Shown in pieces: positions 1 through 11,738 of a DNA stretch of 64,000 nt. A model generated the notes under the pieces. The model was not told the origin of the DNA. It made no database searches and saw only the letters and a program-made list of their open reading frames with translations. The position numbers and the translations under genes are program-made. Positions within the stretch are counted from its first letter, which is position 1. Each line of letters begins with the position of its first letter. The stretch is from Nymphaea colorata (Eukaryota > Streptophyta > Magnoliopsida > Nymphaeales > Nymphaeaceae): positions 8,630,001 through 8,694,000 of the forward strand of contig NC_045150.1 in NCBI RefSeq assembly GCF_008831285.2. Reading direction: 5' to 3'.

Positions 1-3000
1 AACATTAGGAATGCCACGGCTTCGTGAGATCCTGATGACTGCATCAAAGAACATTCTGACTCCGCTTATGATCTGCCCATTGTTGCAAGGGAAAACACGG
101 CAAGTTGCTTCTCCTTTTACTCGTTCAAAAAATTCTGACAATGGTTATATCCAGTTGATTTTGGAAAAATTTGTTTGTTACTTAGACTCTACGCAGTTGC
201 CATGTTTCTTCAAGTTTTGTTTTCTGTTTTTTTTTTTTTTTTTGGGGGGGGGGGCATGTTTATCCTTTGTCCTCTTGGTTGCTTTCTCTGAATTGTTATG
301 GGTCTATTGATACTTCTACAATCCCAATTTAGCTTTATTTTCAATTGCTGCTTTTGTTGTGAGATGTCTTTTGGCTGTATACACTTGTACTGCTTTTGTT
401 GTAGGGATGTTTCTGGTTGGACATGCATCACTTGCATGTGGGTCTTGATCCTATCTGAACCCAAGGTACTGATGCCACCAGAACATGGTAGGAGGATGGA
501 TCAAATTGGTCACATGCTGTCCATAGTGGCAAAATTAATAGATTTTGTTTTCACATGAAAAATATGGTATTTTGGCTAGAAGTCTCTTAGACTTGGATCT
601 GGTAGATTTCATAAGATAAATTGGTTATCAACCTTTACAGTTCCTGGCATCTATTATTTGTACTTCCTTATTTGTAACCTAACCAGAATTTGTTTGTTTC
701 AGCTCGTGTAAGGTTTATGTTAACTTCTTCTCTGTATCAACTATGAAGCACTGTACATATCTTTGTGCACTCCTAATGTGCTTCTTTTGGTGGTTAACTT
801 CTCTAGTTTTCTTGATTTTCTATGACATGTTTATTTAATATATAGAACTAGTTGTTCCTGACAAAGTTGCTGCTTTTTCTAACAGGAGTGATGCAGAATG
901 TGTTGCTGCAAAGTTGAAAAGAATAAGATTTTCAGATATAATAGAGAGTATGGATGTCTCTGTTGTGCCGTGCTTCATAGGAAAGAGAGTAGTCTCAACT
1001 GTCTATAAATTAAAGCTAAATTTGTGTGGGCCTGACATGCACTCACCACATGCAAAAATTACTAATGATGAATGTGAAGATGCCTTTGAAAACAAGTTTG
1101 TGCCTTTGCTGAAGAAAGCAGTAGATAAGTATTTGGATAAGATGTCCAAATCAGGTGAAGCCATAGAAATAGTGTCCGAGCATCCTGAAGGCAATGTTAT
1201 GGAGAAAGCACCTGATGAGAATGAACCTGAAAATGAATCTATTAAGGGGGAAGGAACAGAAGTTGATGAAGATGAGGGTGAGGATGAAGGTGCTGACGCT
1301 CAGAAGAGAAAAAACAGAGTGAAGATGATATTGAATATGATGATGAAATAGAAAATGAGTTGTCTGCTATTGAAGATGTTAATAGTGAGGACGATGAAAT
1401 GGTTGATAGTGGAAAAGAAGGTGATGAAGTGGAGGATGGTTTGGGTACCTGTGTTGATGGTGATGGCAGTGAAATGCTGGAAGAAGCTTTGAATGATGTC
1501 TCAAAAAATCTGCCTGTAGCCAAATACTTCTCAGGGTCAAAAGTACCTGAAAGCTCCTCCATGAGACCTAGAATGGACAAGTTAAAATCAAAAACTGCAA
1601 AATCTCTAAAGCATCTAGAATCCAAGGGAAAAACAAAAACGAAGACAGATGCTCGCATAATTGCTTCTGCAGGGTCGTGTTTAGAGGTGCACTTCTTTAT
1701 TATGAAAGGCACTTACCTCCTACTATCTCAGGTTCTCTCTCCCCTCCCCCCCCCTGGATATATGCATATGTCTCTGTGTGTATTAAGTTTCTTTATTAAA
1801 TCCCATGATCAACTTCTCTGAACTTTTACTAATTAACTTTACAGCTGTAGCTTCACTTTGCTCATGTTTGGTTTTGCTGCCGATTTTTTGCATCTCTTCA
1901 ATTTACTTTATTTCATATGTGGTGTGCTTTCAATGTCTTAAACTGTCGTCCTTGTTTGGGTTAAAGTTTATTACATCCTCTGAGAGGTTGAATTAGACTT
2001 GCCTAAGATCAAGTTCTGATTCATAGAGGGACATAGTCAGTCTTAGGATTGCATGCAGGAAAAAATAATCATTTCATGAAGGATTAAACTTCAAGCCTCA
2101 TATGGTGAATGTAAATCATTAGACAAACCCTATACAGATGGTTCACTGGTGGAAATGCTGGTTGAGTAACTAATGTGTACAACAGTTGTGTATCTTGTAG
2201 AAACTTGGTTATTTATTTAGGTACTTGATCAACCATAGTTGTGTTGTTGCTTTATTTGAGTCTGCATTGTCTTGTCCATCAGTATAACGTCTGTCCTTTG
2301 GGGCTTTCCAGAAACCCTAGCCCTGATTTGTGATTATCTAGCTGCTGTTTTCATTTATTTTCCACTCGGATAGTATGATTTCCTTTGGTAGTGGAGTTAG
2401 TGTCTTGATGCTAGGGGTTGCTGAATACCAATCGCTCCGTGAATTTTAGATGGTGCTACAGAATTTGGATCATTGAAACACTACTCAAGCTAATGGCCAT
2501 AATTGCCAGAGAGTATGTTTAGATATACATAATTATTGCATCTTTGAAGTAATTCTGTTTCCATTGAGTAATTTTCTGTCCATATTCTGCATCCCTATTT
2601 TTCAGAGAAGACTCAAAATTTTATTGTGTAATCTATCAGAATCCATTTGCTTTTGTATGCTTCGATTCATTTGCTAATGTTAATGTGTCTTTATGCAAAT
2701 AATGCAGTTTGCGGAAAAGGTTGCTATGAATGTGTTCATTCGAACTGTTGAAGGTATAGATGACTGTTCCTTAATCATACCCAAAGGCTTTGGTAACAAA
2801 ACCAATTCTCAGTTGAATCCTGGTAGAAAACTAAAAAAGCAGTTGAAAAACATGCCTGAAGATCTTCACGAAAAGACTGAGCCAATCAAATTACAAACTC
2901 GTGGAGTTAATTTCTCGTCACTGTGGAGAATGCAAGATGAGCTGGACATCAGAAAATTGTGTAGTAATGACATAAATGCGATGCTTGAAAAGTATGGAGT

Positions 3001-3328
3001 TGAAGCAGCTAGGGCAACAATTGTGGCAGAGATAAGGGCAGTGTTTGAACGCTACGGAATAAGACCAGACATTCGCCATCTGAGCTTGATTGCTGATTTC
3101 ATGACCTTTGATGGACAATATAGACCTATGAATAGATTTGGCATCAGCTCAAGTGTATCCCCATTTCTGAAGATTACATTTGAGACTGCAACCAACTTCA
3201 TTGTTCAGATGGCTTCACATGGAGAGGTAGAGCCATTAGAATCCCCATCAGCACGAATAGCCATGGGGCAACCCGTGAAATTGGGCACTGGGTGTTTTGA
3301 CTTACTACAGAAACTTGAACTTGATTAA
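1..3328 (+). CDS. RPA1: DNA-directed RNA polymerase I largest subunit, C-terminal part (5' end outside window)
   Basis: Largest catalytic subunit of RNA polymerase I, which makes the large rRNA precursor in the nucleolus. Coding pieces I infer: 1..99, 886..1731 and 2708..3328 (stop TAA 3326-3328). The first piece reads LGMPRLREILMTASKN, a hallmark of Pol I largest subunits; the second continues with SDAECVAAKLKRI and FSDIIESMDVSVVP, matching the family without a gap; the third carries RGVNFSSLWRMQDELD, YGVEAARATIVAEI, DIRHLSLIADFMTFDGQYRP, SARIAMG and the terminal GTGCFDLLQKLEL. Splice phases agree at both junctions (phase 2, then phase 0). The first intron (100..885) uses a GC donor; the second (1732..2707) is GT-AG. 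The middle exon holds an E/D-rich linker, usual here. Oddity: the reading frame changes at an A-run (1309..1314), so the gene as written does not encode one continuous product. Family call is very sure; intactness is not. Confidence 0.93.
100..885 (+). other. GC-AG intron of RPA1
   Basis: The exon ends ...ACACG at 99 and the intron begins GCAAGT, the known form of GC donors; the acceptor is CTAACAG ending at 885. Joining 99 to 886 restores the codon CGG and a family-consistent protein. The ATG-rich ORFs inside the intron have no family features. The intron contains a T17 run directly followed by G11 (about 227..254). Confidence 0.75.
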
Positions 3329-4140
3329 CCTTCTGTATGAAAAGTCCTTATCTGCAGCAAAGCAGTGGCATCCAAAGCTCTGAGCGTCAAAATTTGGTAC
3401 AAGTATTTATGGAGATGGCGGGAAGAAGGGAAGCAGGACATCCAGTATCAAGAGGAACAGTGTGATCTCAACAACTTCATAGGACAAATTCTTAGAACAG
3501 TGGAAGAATGGACGCAAGCGACATGTCTGGTCTAAGAATGTTCAGGTGTGAATTGTCTTGCCGTGCAATTGGTTAATTTTCTCTTTTTTCTCGTCATGCC
3601 ACCCAATTGTCACATTTCCTTCCTTAACACTTGGTTACCTTTGATTGTGGCTTTTTTAGATGTATTTTGATGAAGCGACTAAGTCTCTTTCCAACAAGTC
3701 TGGGGCTTGAAATTCCACTGTGTTCAAGAGATGTCTCATTTGATGGAGGATGAAAGCAAGTGTTGCAGCTCAAGTACGGCGCTTGATGAGTTGGTGTTCC
3801 GAACTGGGAGTTTTGCTTTTTATGGCCAGGCTTGTGTTGATAACTCTAAAAAATGGAATGGTTTAATGACAGTTATTTTCTGTGTTTGGGTGCTGACCTT
3901 CTCAGTTTTATTTCGTTTTCATAACGAATGCCATGACAACAATTCTTGCTTGTCTCCGAGATTAGTATTGTGATTATGCTGCAGTCTTGAATAGTTTTCA
4001 TTGCTAACTAAAAAATGGTTCTTGATTCTTGAGGATGAGATGGTTTGACTTTGCTTTGATACTTGTAAAGTTTTTTTCTTCTCCTTGTGTATGATAAGGA
4101 AATATTTGATTAATGGTTATATAAGATTGTCATTTTCATT
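3329..4140 (+). other. RPA1 3' untranslated region and downstream flank
   Basis: No coding features after the stop. A CAG|GTGTGA donor at 3546 and a TTTTTTTAG acceptor ending at 3659 could mark an intron in the 3' UTR (low confidence). The 88-codon ORF starting at 3707 has no recognisable features. Confidence 0.4.
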
Positions 4141-4152
4141 CAGCAAGTATGT

Positions 4153-4198
4153 GTATATATATATATATATATAAAGAGAGAGAGAGAGAGAGAGAGAT
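4153..4198. repeat. (TA)n-(GA)n compound microsatellite
   Basis: About 10 TA units followed directly by about 11 GA units. Confidence 0.95.
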
Positions 4199-4523
4199 CT
4201 TGATTCTGGTCAGCACGCCGTCTCCGGAATGGAGAAGTCCCGTCGATGACTCTAGCGGAGGATGGGGTAGCACTTTTGCCTGGACAAGGAGCCCCATTTG
4301 TCCGTATTGATTGTTTTTGGCCTTTGATAACGATAAGCATTTTTAGTATTTTCCTCATGTTGCAGGTCAGGACAAGACCGGACTGACATCCAACCCACAT
4401 TCAAATGTCTCTCGCTTGGTAAGATTTTGAGACGGCTGTATCAAACTGAATAATTATATTATATTATATTATACTATATACCGCATAAAAAAGTTCGACA
4501 ATTCGAATATTTCAAAAACTCCA

Positions 4524-4615
4524 GAGAGATGTGAATCCAAATTCGATCAAATGTCATTTTTATCTCGATCCAAACTCTTTATGTGGAATCTAAATCAGAT
4601 TTATTAACATCTCTA
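4524..4615. mobile_element. Short MITE-like inverted repeat element
   Basis: Begins AGAGATGTGAATCC and ends with the partial reverse complement TTAACATCTCT, about 90 bp in all, AT-rich and without coding capacity. Similar ends appear around 50848 and 51117. No clear target duplication, so the boundaries are approximate. Confidence 0.35.
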
Positions 4616-6760
4616 CCACGTGTATAAAAGATATGGATCCGATACGTAACCCAGTCAAGCGCTGAAAGAGAGAAGAAAATGTTCACCACATATGGAGACG
4701 TCATCATCTGCCAAATCTCACCGTCCCATCAAAGAATTCTTTAGAATGTGTTAACTTTACATTGTTATGAATCTAAATTTATAAGAAGTGCCCACACTAA
4801 AGTTGTGTCACATACACAAGTAATCCATGGATGAAAAATCTTGGCTCGGTCACTGGAAAAGCCCCACGACACCCGAGTCATTGTCTAATGGTTAGTTGAA
4901 AATGTGTTACATTAATGCTTCATCAAAAAAAAATTTTAGCTTCGCCGCTGACCCAAGTTGTGGTCAATTATGTCAGTACCATAAATTTGTGGTCGAACTG
5001 TCCTAGTGAGTTGGACGAAATGGTCCTCCTGCCACCTTCGTCCCCAGTGCGTGTCCCTTGTGGTCCTAAGATTACCAGCGGCGCCCCTGGAACAAAAGTG
5101 AGACTACCAGGCAATAATGCTTTATTCTATTATAGCTTATTCTTAGTGCTTAAATATGTGATGCTTGTATGGCCAGTTCATGGAGTACAGTTTGCCAGAA
5201 CAAGCAGCAGAAGTTCATGAACAGTTACGAATTTGGAAGGGAGGACAGTTCAACTCTTCTTCCAGGTTTGTCCTTTGCCTAGAAGACGGACGCCCTTCAT
5301 TGGGTTCGCGTTAATTGGCATTTAGTGTGCTTGCCTTTTTCCCCTTGTTCTTTTTGTCTACACCGTAGTAATGGTGAACTATGTTATATGGTTCCATAAA
5401 TCTATGAACCTAACCTTATTTTTATTGGACAATAACAATTTGTTACCCAATCACTTCAGTTTCAGAATCGGATCGGTCAGTCAAGCTGCCGATTCGATGA
5501 ATTTGCTGGTTGAGCAAATTTAACAGAATCGATTGTGAATTGGCGAAGAAAGTGTCATTAATTGTTTTTAAAAAAATAAATGGTAAATATATGAAAATAT
5601 AATGAAAAGTTAAAAAAGTTTTAAAAAATAATTAAAAATCATATATGTCGTGGGTTGGATTTTCATTGGTGTTATACATCTGGTCCCGGATTCAGGGTCC
5701 GCCCTTTTCCAAATTGTCGTGTTCTTGTGACATCTGGTCCCAGCTCGGGGTTCAAATCCTGGATCTAGTACCCGGCCTGCCAGACCGAACACATGACGTA
5801 TGTTGGCCACGAGTAACACGACGGTGAGGGTTTGCTCCCGAACCGTGAGGGTCACGTGCTAGCCTTCTTCCCCGAACGCCACGGCTCACGTGATATACTT
5901 TATCTTCCGATTTTGCCCAGCCCATCGGCAGAAATTTCCATCACTCCACGACTTGTAACTTGACCGATCCGTGCCCGTGAGATGTCATGTCCTTCATCCA
6001 CGCGTTCGCCTGTTTATATTTGAAATTGCAAAAAGAATAATTTAATACTACGCACATGGATTTTGCTCAATAAACTATAATGAACAATATAAAAAAATTC
6101 CTCTAAAAATAAAATGTGTATGCACGTAGGTTTCATGTGGTTTTCATTTTTAATTAGAGGATGAACAACATGATAATTGCTCCTAAAAAAACAACGTAGA
6201 AACTTATTCTATTAAAATAATCAGTAGCACATTTTTCCCTTTTTATTCCATGTACTGGGATTCACAAGTCATTTTGTGCGGGACATTTTTTTTTCCTTCT
6301 CTAATGTTGCTTTTATTGAAAAGAGTTTATTATTCGAAGAAAAATATTGACACTTATTTTCTTGACTAAGTTTTTTTTACTAACATTCAGAGAAGCGACT
6401 AAGAAAAATGGAATTTGAAATTGCATGCCAATCGTGTGAAAATTAGAAAATATTTTTTGTGTAAAAATTTAGAAATAAAAAATATAATATATAAAAATAA
6501 TACTAAGATCATAAAAACACATTAGATGTCATCCTTGAATGTGATTTTATATCGAATAGAAAACGGGCCGAACTCCAATCAAACCGGCATTAGTTTTAGA
6601 TTAAATTTTTGCCAAACGTTTTTGCAATTTATATATATTTTTAATCAAACTAAGTTAGTTACTAAATGCTATTGGTTGGACATAGTTGGACCAAATTCTT
6701 GAAGGACACTTACTTATATATATATCCAAGCAAATATTTAAAATTACTAATAAAAAATAA
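4616..6760. other. Gene-free stretch
   Basis: No supported gene. At 5748..5758 there is a perfect Pol III box B match (GGTTCAAATCC) in a locally GC-rich segment (about 5660..5900), but no cloverleaf can be drawn around it. It may be a tRNA-derived SINE relic. The rest is AT-rich with homopolymers. Confidence 0.4.
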
Positions 6761-6770
6761 ATATTGACTT

Positions 6771-7345
6771 GTTAGTGTGGGAAACTGCCCACACAAGCTC
6801 ATGTGGCTCCACCACTTGTTGGAACCAAGTTCTAATTATAGTCTTCAACTTTCCTACTTTCTTTAATCTTCGTAGCTATTTTCTTTTCGCCGACAATTTA
6901 TTTTGAAACGTGAAGGAAGATTCTGGTAAATGTCGCGTAATATCTTGATAACAATTGATGCAAGACCTTTACATGGGCCTGGGCCACCGGTGCATACCCA
7001 GTACTAGACCTAGACCTTTGCATGGACTTGTGCCACTGGTGGGTACCCAGTACTAGACTTAGACCTGACATGGACAACCAAGGGATCTGAGGATATTCTT
7101 ACTAAACAAATACTTAAGGGGCAAACTGTTTCGCCGACAATTTATTTTGAAACGTGAGGAAAGATTTTGGTAAGCGTCGCGTAATATCTTGATAACAATT
7201 GATGCAAGACGTTTGCATGGCCCTGGGCCACCAGTGAGTACTCGGTACTAGACTTAGACCTTTGAATGGGCTTGACTGAGGGCAACCAAGGAAAGTGAGG
7301 ATATTCTTACTAAACAAAATACTTAAGCGGGCAAACTGTTTCGCC
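6771..7345 (+). mobile_element. Relic of a Copia-type retrotransposon 3' end, tandemly duplicated
   Basis: Two diverged copies of a ~210-245-bp unit: unit 1 from about 6885 to 7128, unit 2 from about 7129 to 7340, with a few bases of a third start at 7341. Around 7083-7125 one frame reads SEDILTKQILKGQ, resembling the (A)DIFTKPL-K motif at the C-terminus of Copia RNase H. The second unit repeats this with a frameshift and stop. The preceding sequence starting TGTTAGTGTGGG (6771) could be an LTR start. No complete LTR pair was found. Confidence 0.45.
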
Positions 7346-7352
7346 TAAATCA

Positions 7353-7426
7353 ATATTAAATGAGTGATTAGGTAAATAAGGTGCAAGAGATATTAAATGA
7401 GTGATTAGGTAAATAAGGTGCAAGAG
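7353..7426. repeat. Perfect 37-bp direct tandem repeat, two copies
   Basis: 7353..7389 and 7390..7426 are identical. The repeat directly follows the duplicated Copia relic and may be part of it. Confidence 0.9.
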
Positions 7427-9640
7427 ATTGATATGATATTTTATTTACTTGAATTTGTGAGGTGTATCGGCAAATGGGGAGAGCTCAAGTGGAGCCGTTT
7501 AAGGGCTCGAGTGGACAGAGTAGCCGATTCGGTTCTTTGAGGGCGTTTCGGTAAATTGACTAACCGGTAGCGGTTTGGTCGTCGGACTTCCAGCTACCGC
7601 CCCTTTTCGGCCAGCACGTTCAGCTGTCCACTTGTCCGCGGAAGCCGGCCTGGCCCGGCCATTGATGATGAGGGCGACGACACGTCATCACCCAGGTGGT
7701 CCCGCTCGGCGACTAATAGTTGGCGGTTGGCCGTCCCGCTCAACGTCAATGCCCCTAAGCTTCAAAAGATTATCAAAATTGCCACTTCATTAAAAAAAAA
7801 AAAAAGTATGGGAACAATGTCCAGCATTTCTGGAGCGTGTCCCTTGCTTGACCCGTGGATCTTATGAACTTTACCCGATCCATATCTCACAAGAACGGAG
7901 AGAGAGAGAGAGAGATCCCAATGGATTTTTACAAATTAACGTTGAATTCTCGACCCAAGTAAAGCAAAGCCGCTCATACGGGTAACTGGATATTTTGCTT
8001 CTAATTGGACCACGATTAAAATGACTTTTTATGAAATTAAAAAGTCATATATTTCTCATATCACGTGAAGAACGAGAAATGTAATATCTTTTACAACTCT
8101 TATTGATGGTGACATTTTTTTGGCATTTCATCTCTATTTTAAATGTTAGGGTTTCTTAGGTTGAGGGTTACAATTCAAAGTACAACTAAGGAGGGCAATA
8201 TTTCGATACACCAAAAATAGTTTTTGATAGTTCAAGAGGGTAAGAAGTTGAGTGAAAGTTTCGGCCCTCCATTTGGTGGTGAGTCTCCCCTACTCACCCA
8301 AAAATACTCCAACTGGAAGGTTTAATGCCGCAAGTATATTAACTTGTTCCACTGTCGATCAGACTGTGCTTGAGAGCATCCATCTTAAGATCCAAAGTGA
8401 TTTCAGATTTGCATTGCCTACAGTCCCTTTGAGAGAAAGGAGTTGGACCACATATGCTCAGCCCTTATCATCCCATGTCATTCTAAATATTTATCAAACA
8501 CAGCCTTAAAATACAGCATCGTCTCTCTGTGTCTCCTCTTATCAATGAAAGCAAGAGAAGAACTGACCCAGATTATCGATCCCAACACAAACACGTGAAC
8601 TATTGATAATCTTGTGCCTTTCACAGGACAAAATGATATTTTTCACTGAGTGAGTCCGTTGATTTCACATGAATGAACTTTATAATCTTGTTTAGGTAAG
8701 CATACAAGAAAATAAGTACGCTTTTTATATAAAGTTATGCATGGGATTTACTTGTCACGTTTGAAGTAATTGACTTTTTTTTTTCCTGGTCGTATAATAA
8801 GTCCGAGCTGGCTATATGCACGCTTTCGTGCACATTTTTTTTGTGCACCAGTATGCTTAATGACCAAAATGCTCGCGGTTAATAGAAAAAGATTTTTTTT
8901 TGTGGGGACAAAACAAATAAAACCAACAGAAGTTAGAAGATTAAAAAAAACTTTTTTTATAATAATTTTCAAAATACCTCAACTCCTACATGTTTCTTTT
9001 TTGGTGTATATGTCTTTTGTGCACTCAGTGGTGCATGCAACTCACTCTCCGTTTGAGTTGGAGCCATTCGTTCTATTCTTTTGGAAACGAACTTTAGATT
9101 TTTTTGATTCTGCAAAGAGCAAGTCAGCCTTTTTACGTAAAGCACGTTGCTTGCAGTTAGTTAAAGGTTTTTAAATGTTATATAAAGCTTATCAGCCATT
9201 TGCCTTGGGGGCATCTCGTGAGGGCGACTTATATGTTATGGCGACTTATGTTATGGTATAACACTTGCCATGGAAAAATGATTCAATAATTAGTCTATTC
9301 TAGATACTATACAACTGGTTGACAACACCTTTTTGTTTGCTCGAGCCATATAGTGTGCATTGTTGCCGCTTTTAATGCCCCTTAATGCATTGTTGCCGCT
9401 TTTAATGCCCCTTATAGTGTGCATCTTTACTATTTTAACACCTCCATTGTTGAAAGTTTAGATATTATTTGGACGGCACCATTTGAAAACGGTGTTTTGG
9501 AAGAACAATATTTTGAAAAAGACAACTTTCCTAAGTAGTTTTTAAAGTGGGTTTATACACCATGTGAACTGAAAAAATATCAAAATTATGTGACGTTATT
9601 TATTACATCATCCAATCAACTTGATTAATAATTTTTCAGG

Positions 9641-9680
<40 letters not shown>

Positions 9681-9780
9681 ATCGATTTGTTCATTGATTA
9701 TTAGTAAGAAAAGAAGAAGCAGGCATTTGAACAAAAAGGGCGGAACATGAGGCGGGAAAAGGGAAAGAAGAGGAGGAGGT
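7427..9780. other. Gene-free stretch with a GC-rich island
   Basis: About 7480..7760 is clearly GC-richer than its flanks and has only fragmentary ORFs without family features. A (GA)n tract lies at 7897..7915. At 8490..8510 the sequence TTATCAAACACAGCCTTAA looks like one end of the AAGG-TGTGTTTG MITE group seen elsewhere in the window. A 30-bp unit is tandemly repeated at 9358..9414, and (CA)n(TA)n lies at 9641..9678. Confidence 0.45.
9358..9414. repeat. 30-bp tandem duplication
   Basis: The unit beginning GCATTGTTGCCGC occurs at 9358 and again at 9388. The pair is bracketed by TAGTGTGCAT at 9351 and 9415. Confidence 0.85.
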
Positions 9781-10145
9781 GCTTTTAGAGAAACTATTTA
9801 TTGGACCGATCTGAATTGGAAAACGGGATCCACTTCCACCGTGGTTCCGGTTGTCCTCCAGTGGCATTTCTGAAATTTAACGAAAACCGAGCTCCCATTT
9901 CCTATCCTCGTCAACGCGCATAGGTCCGGTAGACGTCGGAGTGGTAAAAGATCACCTGGCAAGAACCGTTGGAAAAAGAAGCACAGGGAAGAAAAAAAAA
10001 AAAAAAAAAGATCCGTGACCGTCATTTGTTGACGCCGTTAACTCTTCGCTCTTAAATACGCCTTCCAACCCAGGCCACCCGTCTTTCGCCCTGAAATTAG
10101 GGCGACAGAGCGAGAGAGAGCAAGAGGCTGTTGAAAGCACCGTTC

Positions 10146-10190
10146 ATGGCGGATTGCCTCGACGGAAGGAGGATCGGGATCGGGGGTTAA
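10146..10190 (+). promoter_or_regulatory. Upstream ORF (14 codons) before the CIPK12/19-like gene
   Basis: ATG at 10146, reading MADCLDGRRIGIGG and stopping at 10188-10190, 84 bp before the main ATG. It lies in the probable 5' UTR, which also has a (GAA)n purine run (about 10215..10245). A TATA-like TTAAATA lies near 10052. Such uORFs can lower translation of the main ORF; whether this one does is unknown. Confidence 0.45.
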
Positions 10191-10274
10191 TCAGAAGAAA
10201 GAATACAGGAAAGTGGAAAGAAGAAGAAGAAGAAGAAGAAAGGAAAGGGGAGGGGAGGACGACTGGTAAGGGAG

Positions 10275-11738
10275 ATGGCGGAGGAGAAGAAGTCGTGGGC
10301 GAAGAAGGAAGGCGGGGGAGGGCTTCTTCTGGGGCGCTACGAAGTGGGGAAGCTCCTCGGCCACGGCACGTTCGCCAAGGTGTATTATGCGCGCAACGTG
10401 AAGACGGGGGAGAGCGTGGCGATCAAGGTGCTGGACAAGGAGAAGATCCTCAAGAGCGGCCTCATCTCCCACATCAAGCGCGAGATCTCTGTCCTCCGCC
10501 GCGTTCGCCACCCCAACATCGTGCAGCTGTTCGAGGTCATGGCCACCAAGACCAAGATCTACTTCGTCATGGAGTTCGTGAGGGGCGGCGAACTGTTCGG
10601 CCGCGTCGCCAAGGGCCGACTCAAGGAGGAGACGGCCAGACGGTATTTCCAACAGCTTGTCTCAGCCGTCGAGTTCTGCCACAGCAGAGGTGTTTACCAC
10701 CGCGATCTTAAGCCCGAGAACCTCCTGCTGGACGAGAACGGCGATCTGAAGGTCTCGGACTTTGGCCTCAGCGCGGTCTCCGATCAGATCCGCCAGGACG
10801 GTCTCTTCCATACCTTCTGCGGCACGCCCGCGTACGTCGCCCCGGAGGTGCTCGCGAGAAAGGGCTACGACGGTGCCAAGGTCGATATCTGGTCATGCGG
10901 CGTTATACTGTTTGTTCTCATGGCTGGGTACCTCCCTTTCCATGATCAGAACGTTATGGCCATGTACCGCAAGATCTACAAGGGCGAATTCCGTTGCCCC
11001 CGATGGTTCTCGCCGGAGCTCTCCCGGCTGCTCTGCCGGCTTCTAGACACGAACCCAGAGACGAGGATCACCATTCCGGAGCTCATGGAGAATAGGTGGT
11101 TCAAGAAAGGGTTCAAGCAGGTGAAGTTCTATATCGAGAACGATCGCTTACACAACGTCGATGACGACGATGGTTTCGATTCCCAAACATCAGCCTCATC
11201 ATCGCCCGAGAGACAGAGCAGGCCCTCCGGAGGAGGCGGTGGCCGTGGATTGCCGCGGCCGGCGAGCTTGAACGCCTTCGACATAATCTCGTTCTCTCCG
11301 GGATTCGACCTGTCCGGGCTGTTCGAGGAGAGAGGGGAGGAAGCGAGGTTCGTCTCCGGCGAGCCAGTGTCGAAGATCATCTCGAAGCTGGAGGAGATCG
11401 CGAAGCTTGTGAGCTTCACGGTGAGGAAGAAGGATTGCCAGGTGAGCCTGGAGGGTTCCGGCCGGAGAGGCGAGCGGGGCTCAATGGCGGGCCACCTCGC
11501 CATTGCCGCCGAGATCTTTGAGCTCACTCCCTCGCTTGTCGTCGTCGAGGTCAAGAAGACCGCCGGCGATCGAGGGGAATACGAAGAATTCTGCCGAACC
11601 GAGCTCGGTCCAGGCCTCCGCGACCTTGCGGCCGGGCCAGCGCCGACCACTACTGAGGAGGCGGTCGCGACGGTGGAGACGGGTGAGGAAGAGGAACGAG
11701 GTGAGCCACCGACACTCATCGCTTCGGACACCGAGTGA
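10275..11738 (+). CDS. CIPK12: CBL-interacting protein kinase, CIPK12/18/19 type
   Basis: Intronless SnRK3 Ser/Thr kinase of 487 residues, activated when a calcium-bound calcineurin B-like protein binds its NAF motif. Glycine loop [12 protein letters not shown] (25-36), ATP lysine K51 in VAIK, helix-C Glu70, catalytic HRDLKPEN with D144, DFG at 162-164, APE at 189-191; all catalytic residues are present. The NAF motif [20 protein letters not shown] has N333-A334-F335, followed by a PPI-type segment ([26 protein letters not shown]) where clade A PP2C phosphatases bind. [20 protein letters not shown] and the D-rich linker [10 protein letters not shown] fit the CIPK12/18/19 group, so the symbol is a clade guess, not an orthology proof. 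Strongly GC-rich codon use. Convergent with another CIPK about 5.4 kb away. The start is the first in-frame ATG giving the usual N-terminal length. Confidence 0.95.
   Translation: MAEEKKSWAKKEGGGGLLLGRYEVGKLLGHGTFAKVYYARNVKTGESVAIKVLDKEKILKSGLISHIKREISVLRRVRHPNIVQLFEVMATKTKIYFVMEFVRGGELFGRVAKGRLKEETARRYFQQLVSAVEFCHSRGVYHRDLKPENLLLDENGDLKVSDFGLSAVSDQIRQDGLFHTFCGTPAYVAPEVLARKGYDGAKVDIWSCGVILFVLMAGYLPFHDQNVMAMYRKIYKGEFRCPRWFSPELSRLLCRLLDTNPETRITIPELMENRWFKKGFKQVKFYIENDRLHNVDDDDGFDSQTSASSSPERQSRPSGGGGGRGLPRPASLNAFDIISFSPGFDLSGLFEERGEEARFVSGEPVSKIISKLEEIAKLVSFTVRKKDCQVSLEGSGRRGERGSMAGHLAIAAEIFELTPSLVVVEVKKTAGDRGEYEEFCRTELGPGLRDLAAGPAPTTTEEAVATVETGEEEERGEPPTLIASDTE

Noticed and set aside
403..465. 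Extra RPA1 exon between 99 and 886
   Set aside because: Joining 99 directly to 886 gives the family sequence without gap, leaving no room for another exon.
5645..5855. tRNA gene suggested by GGTTCAAATCC
   Set aside because: No acceptor stem, anticodon arm or proper box A could be placed; at most a SINE relic.
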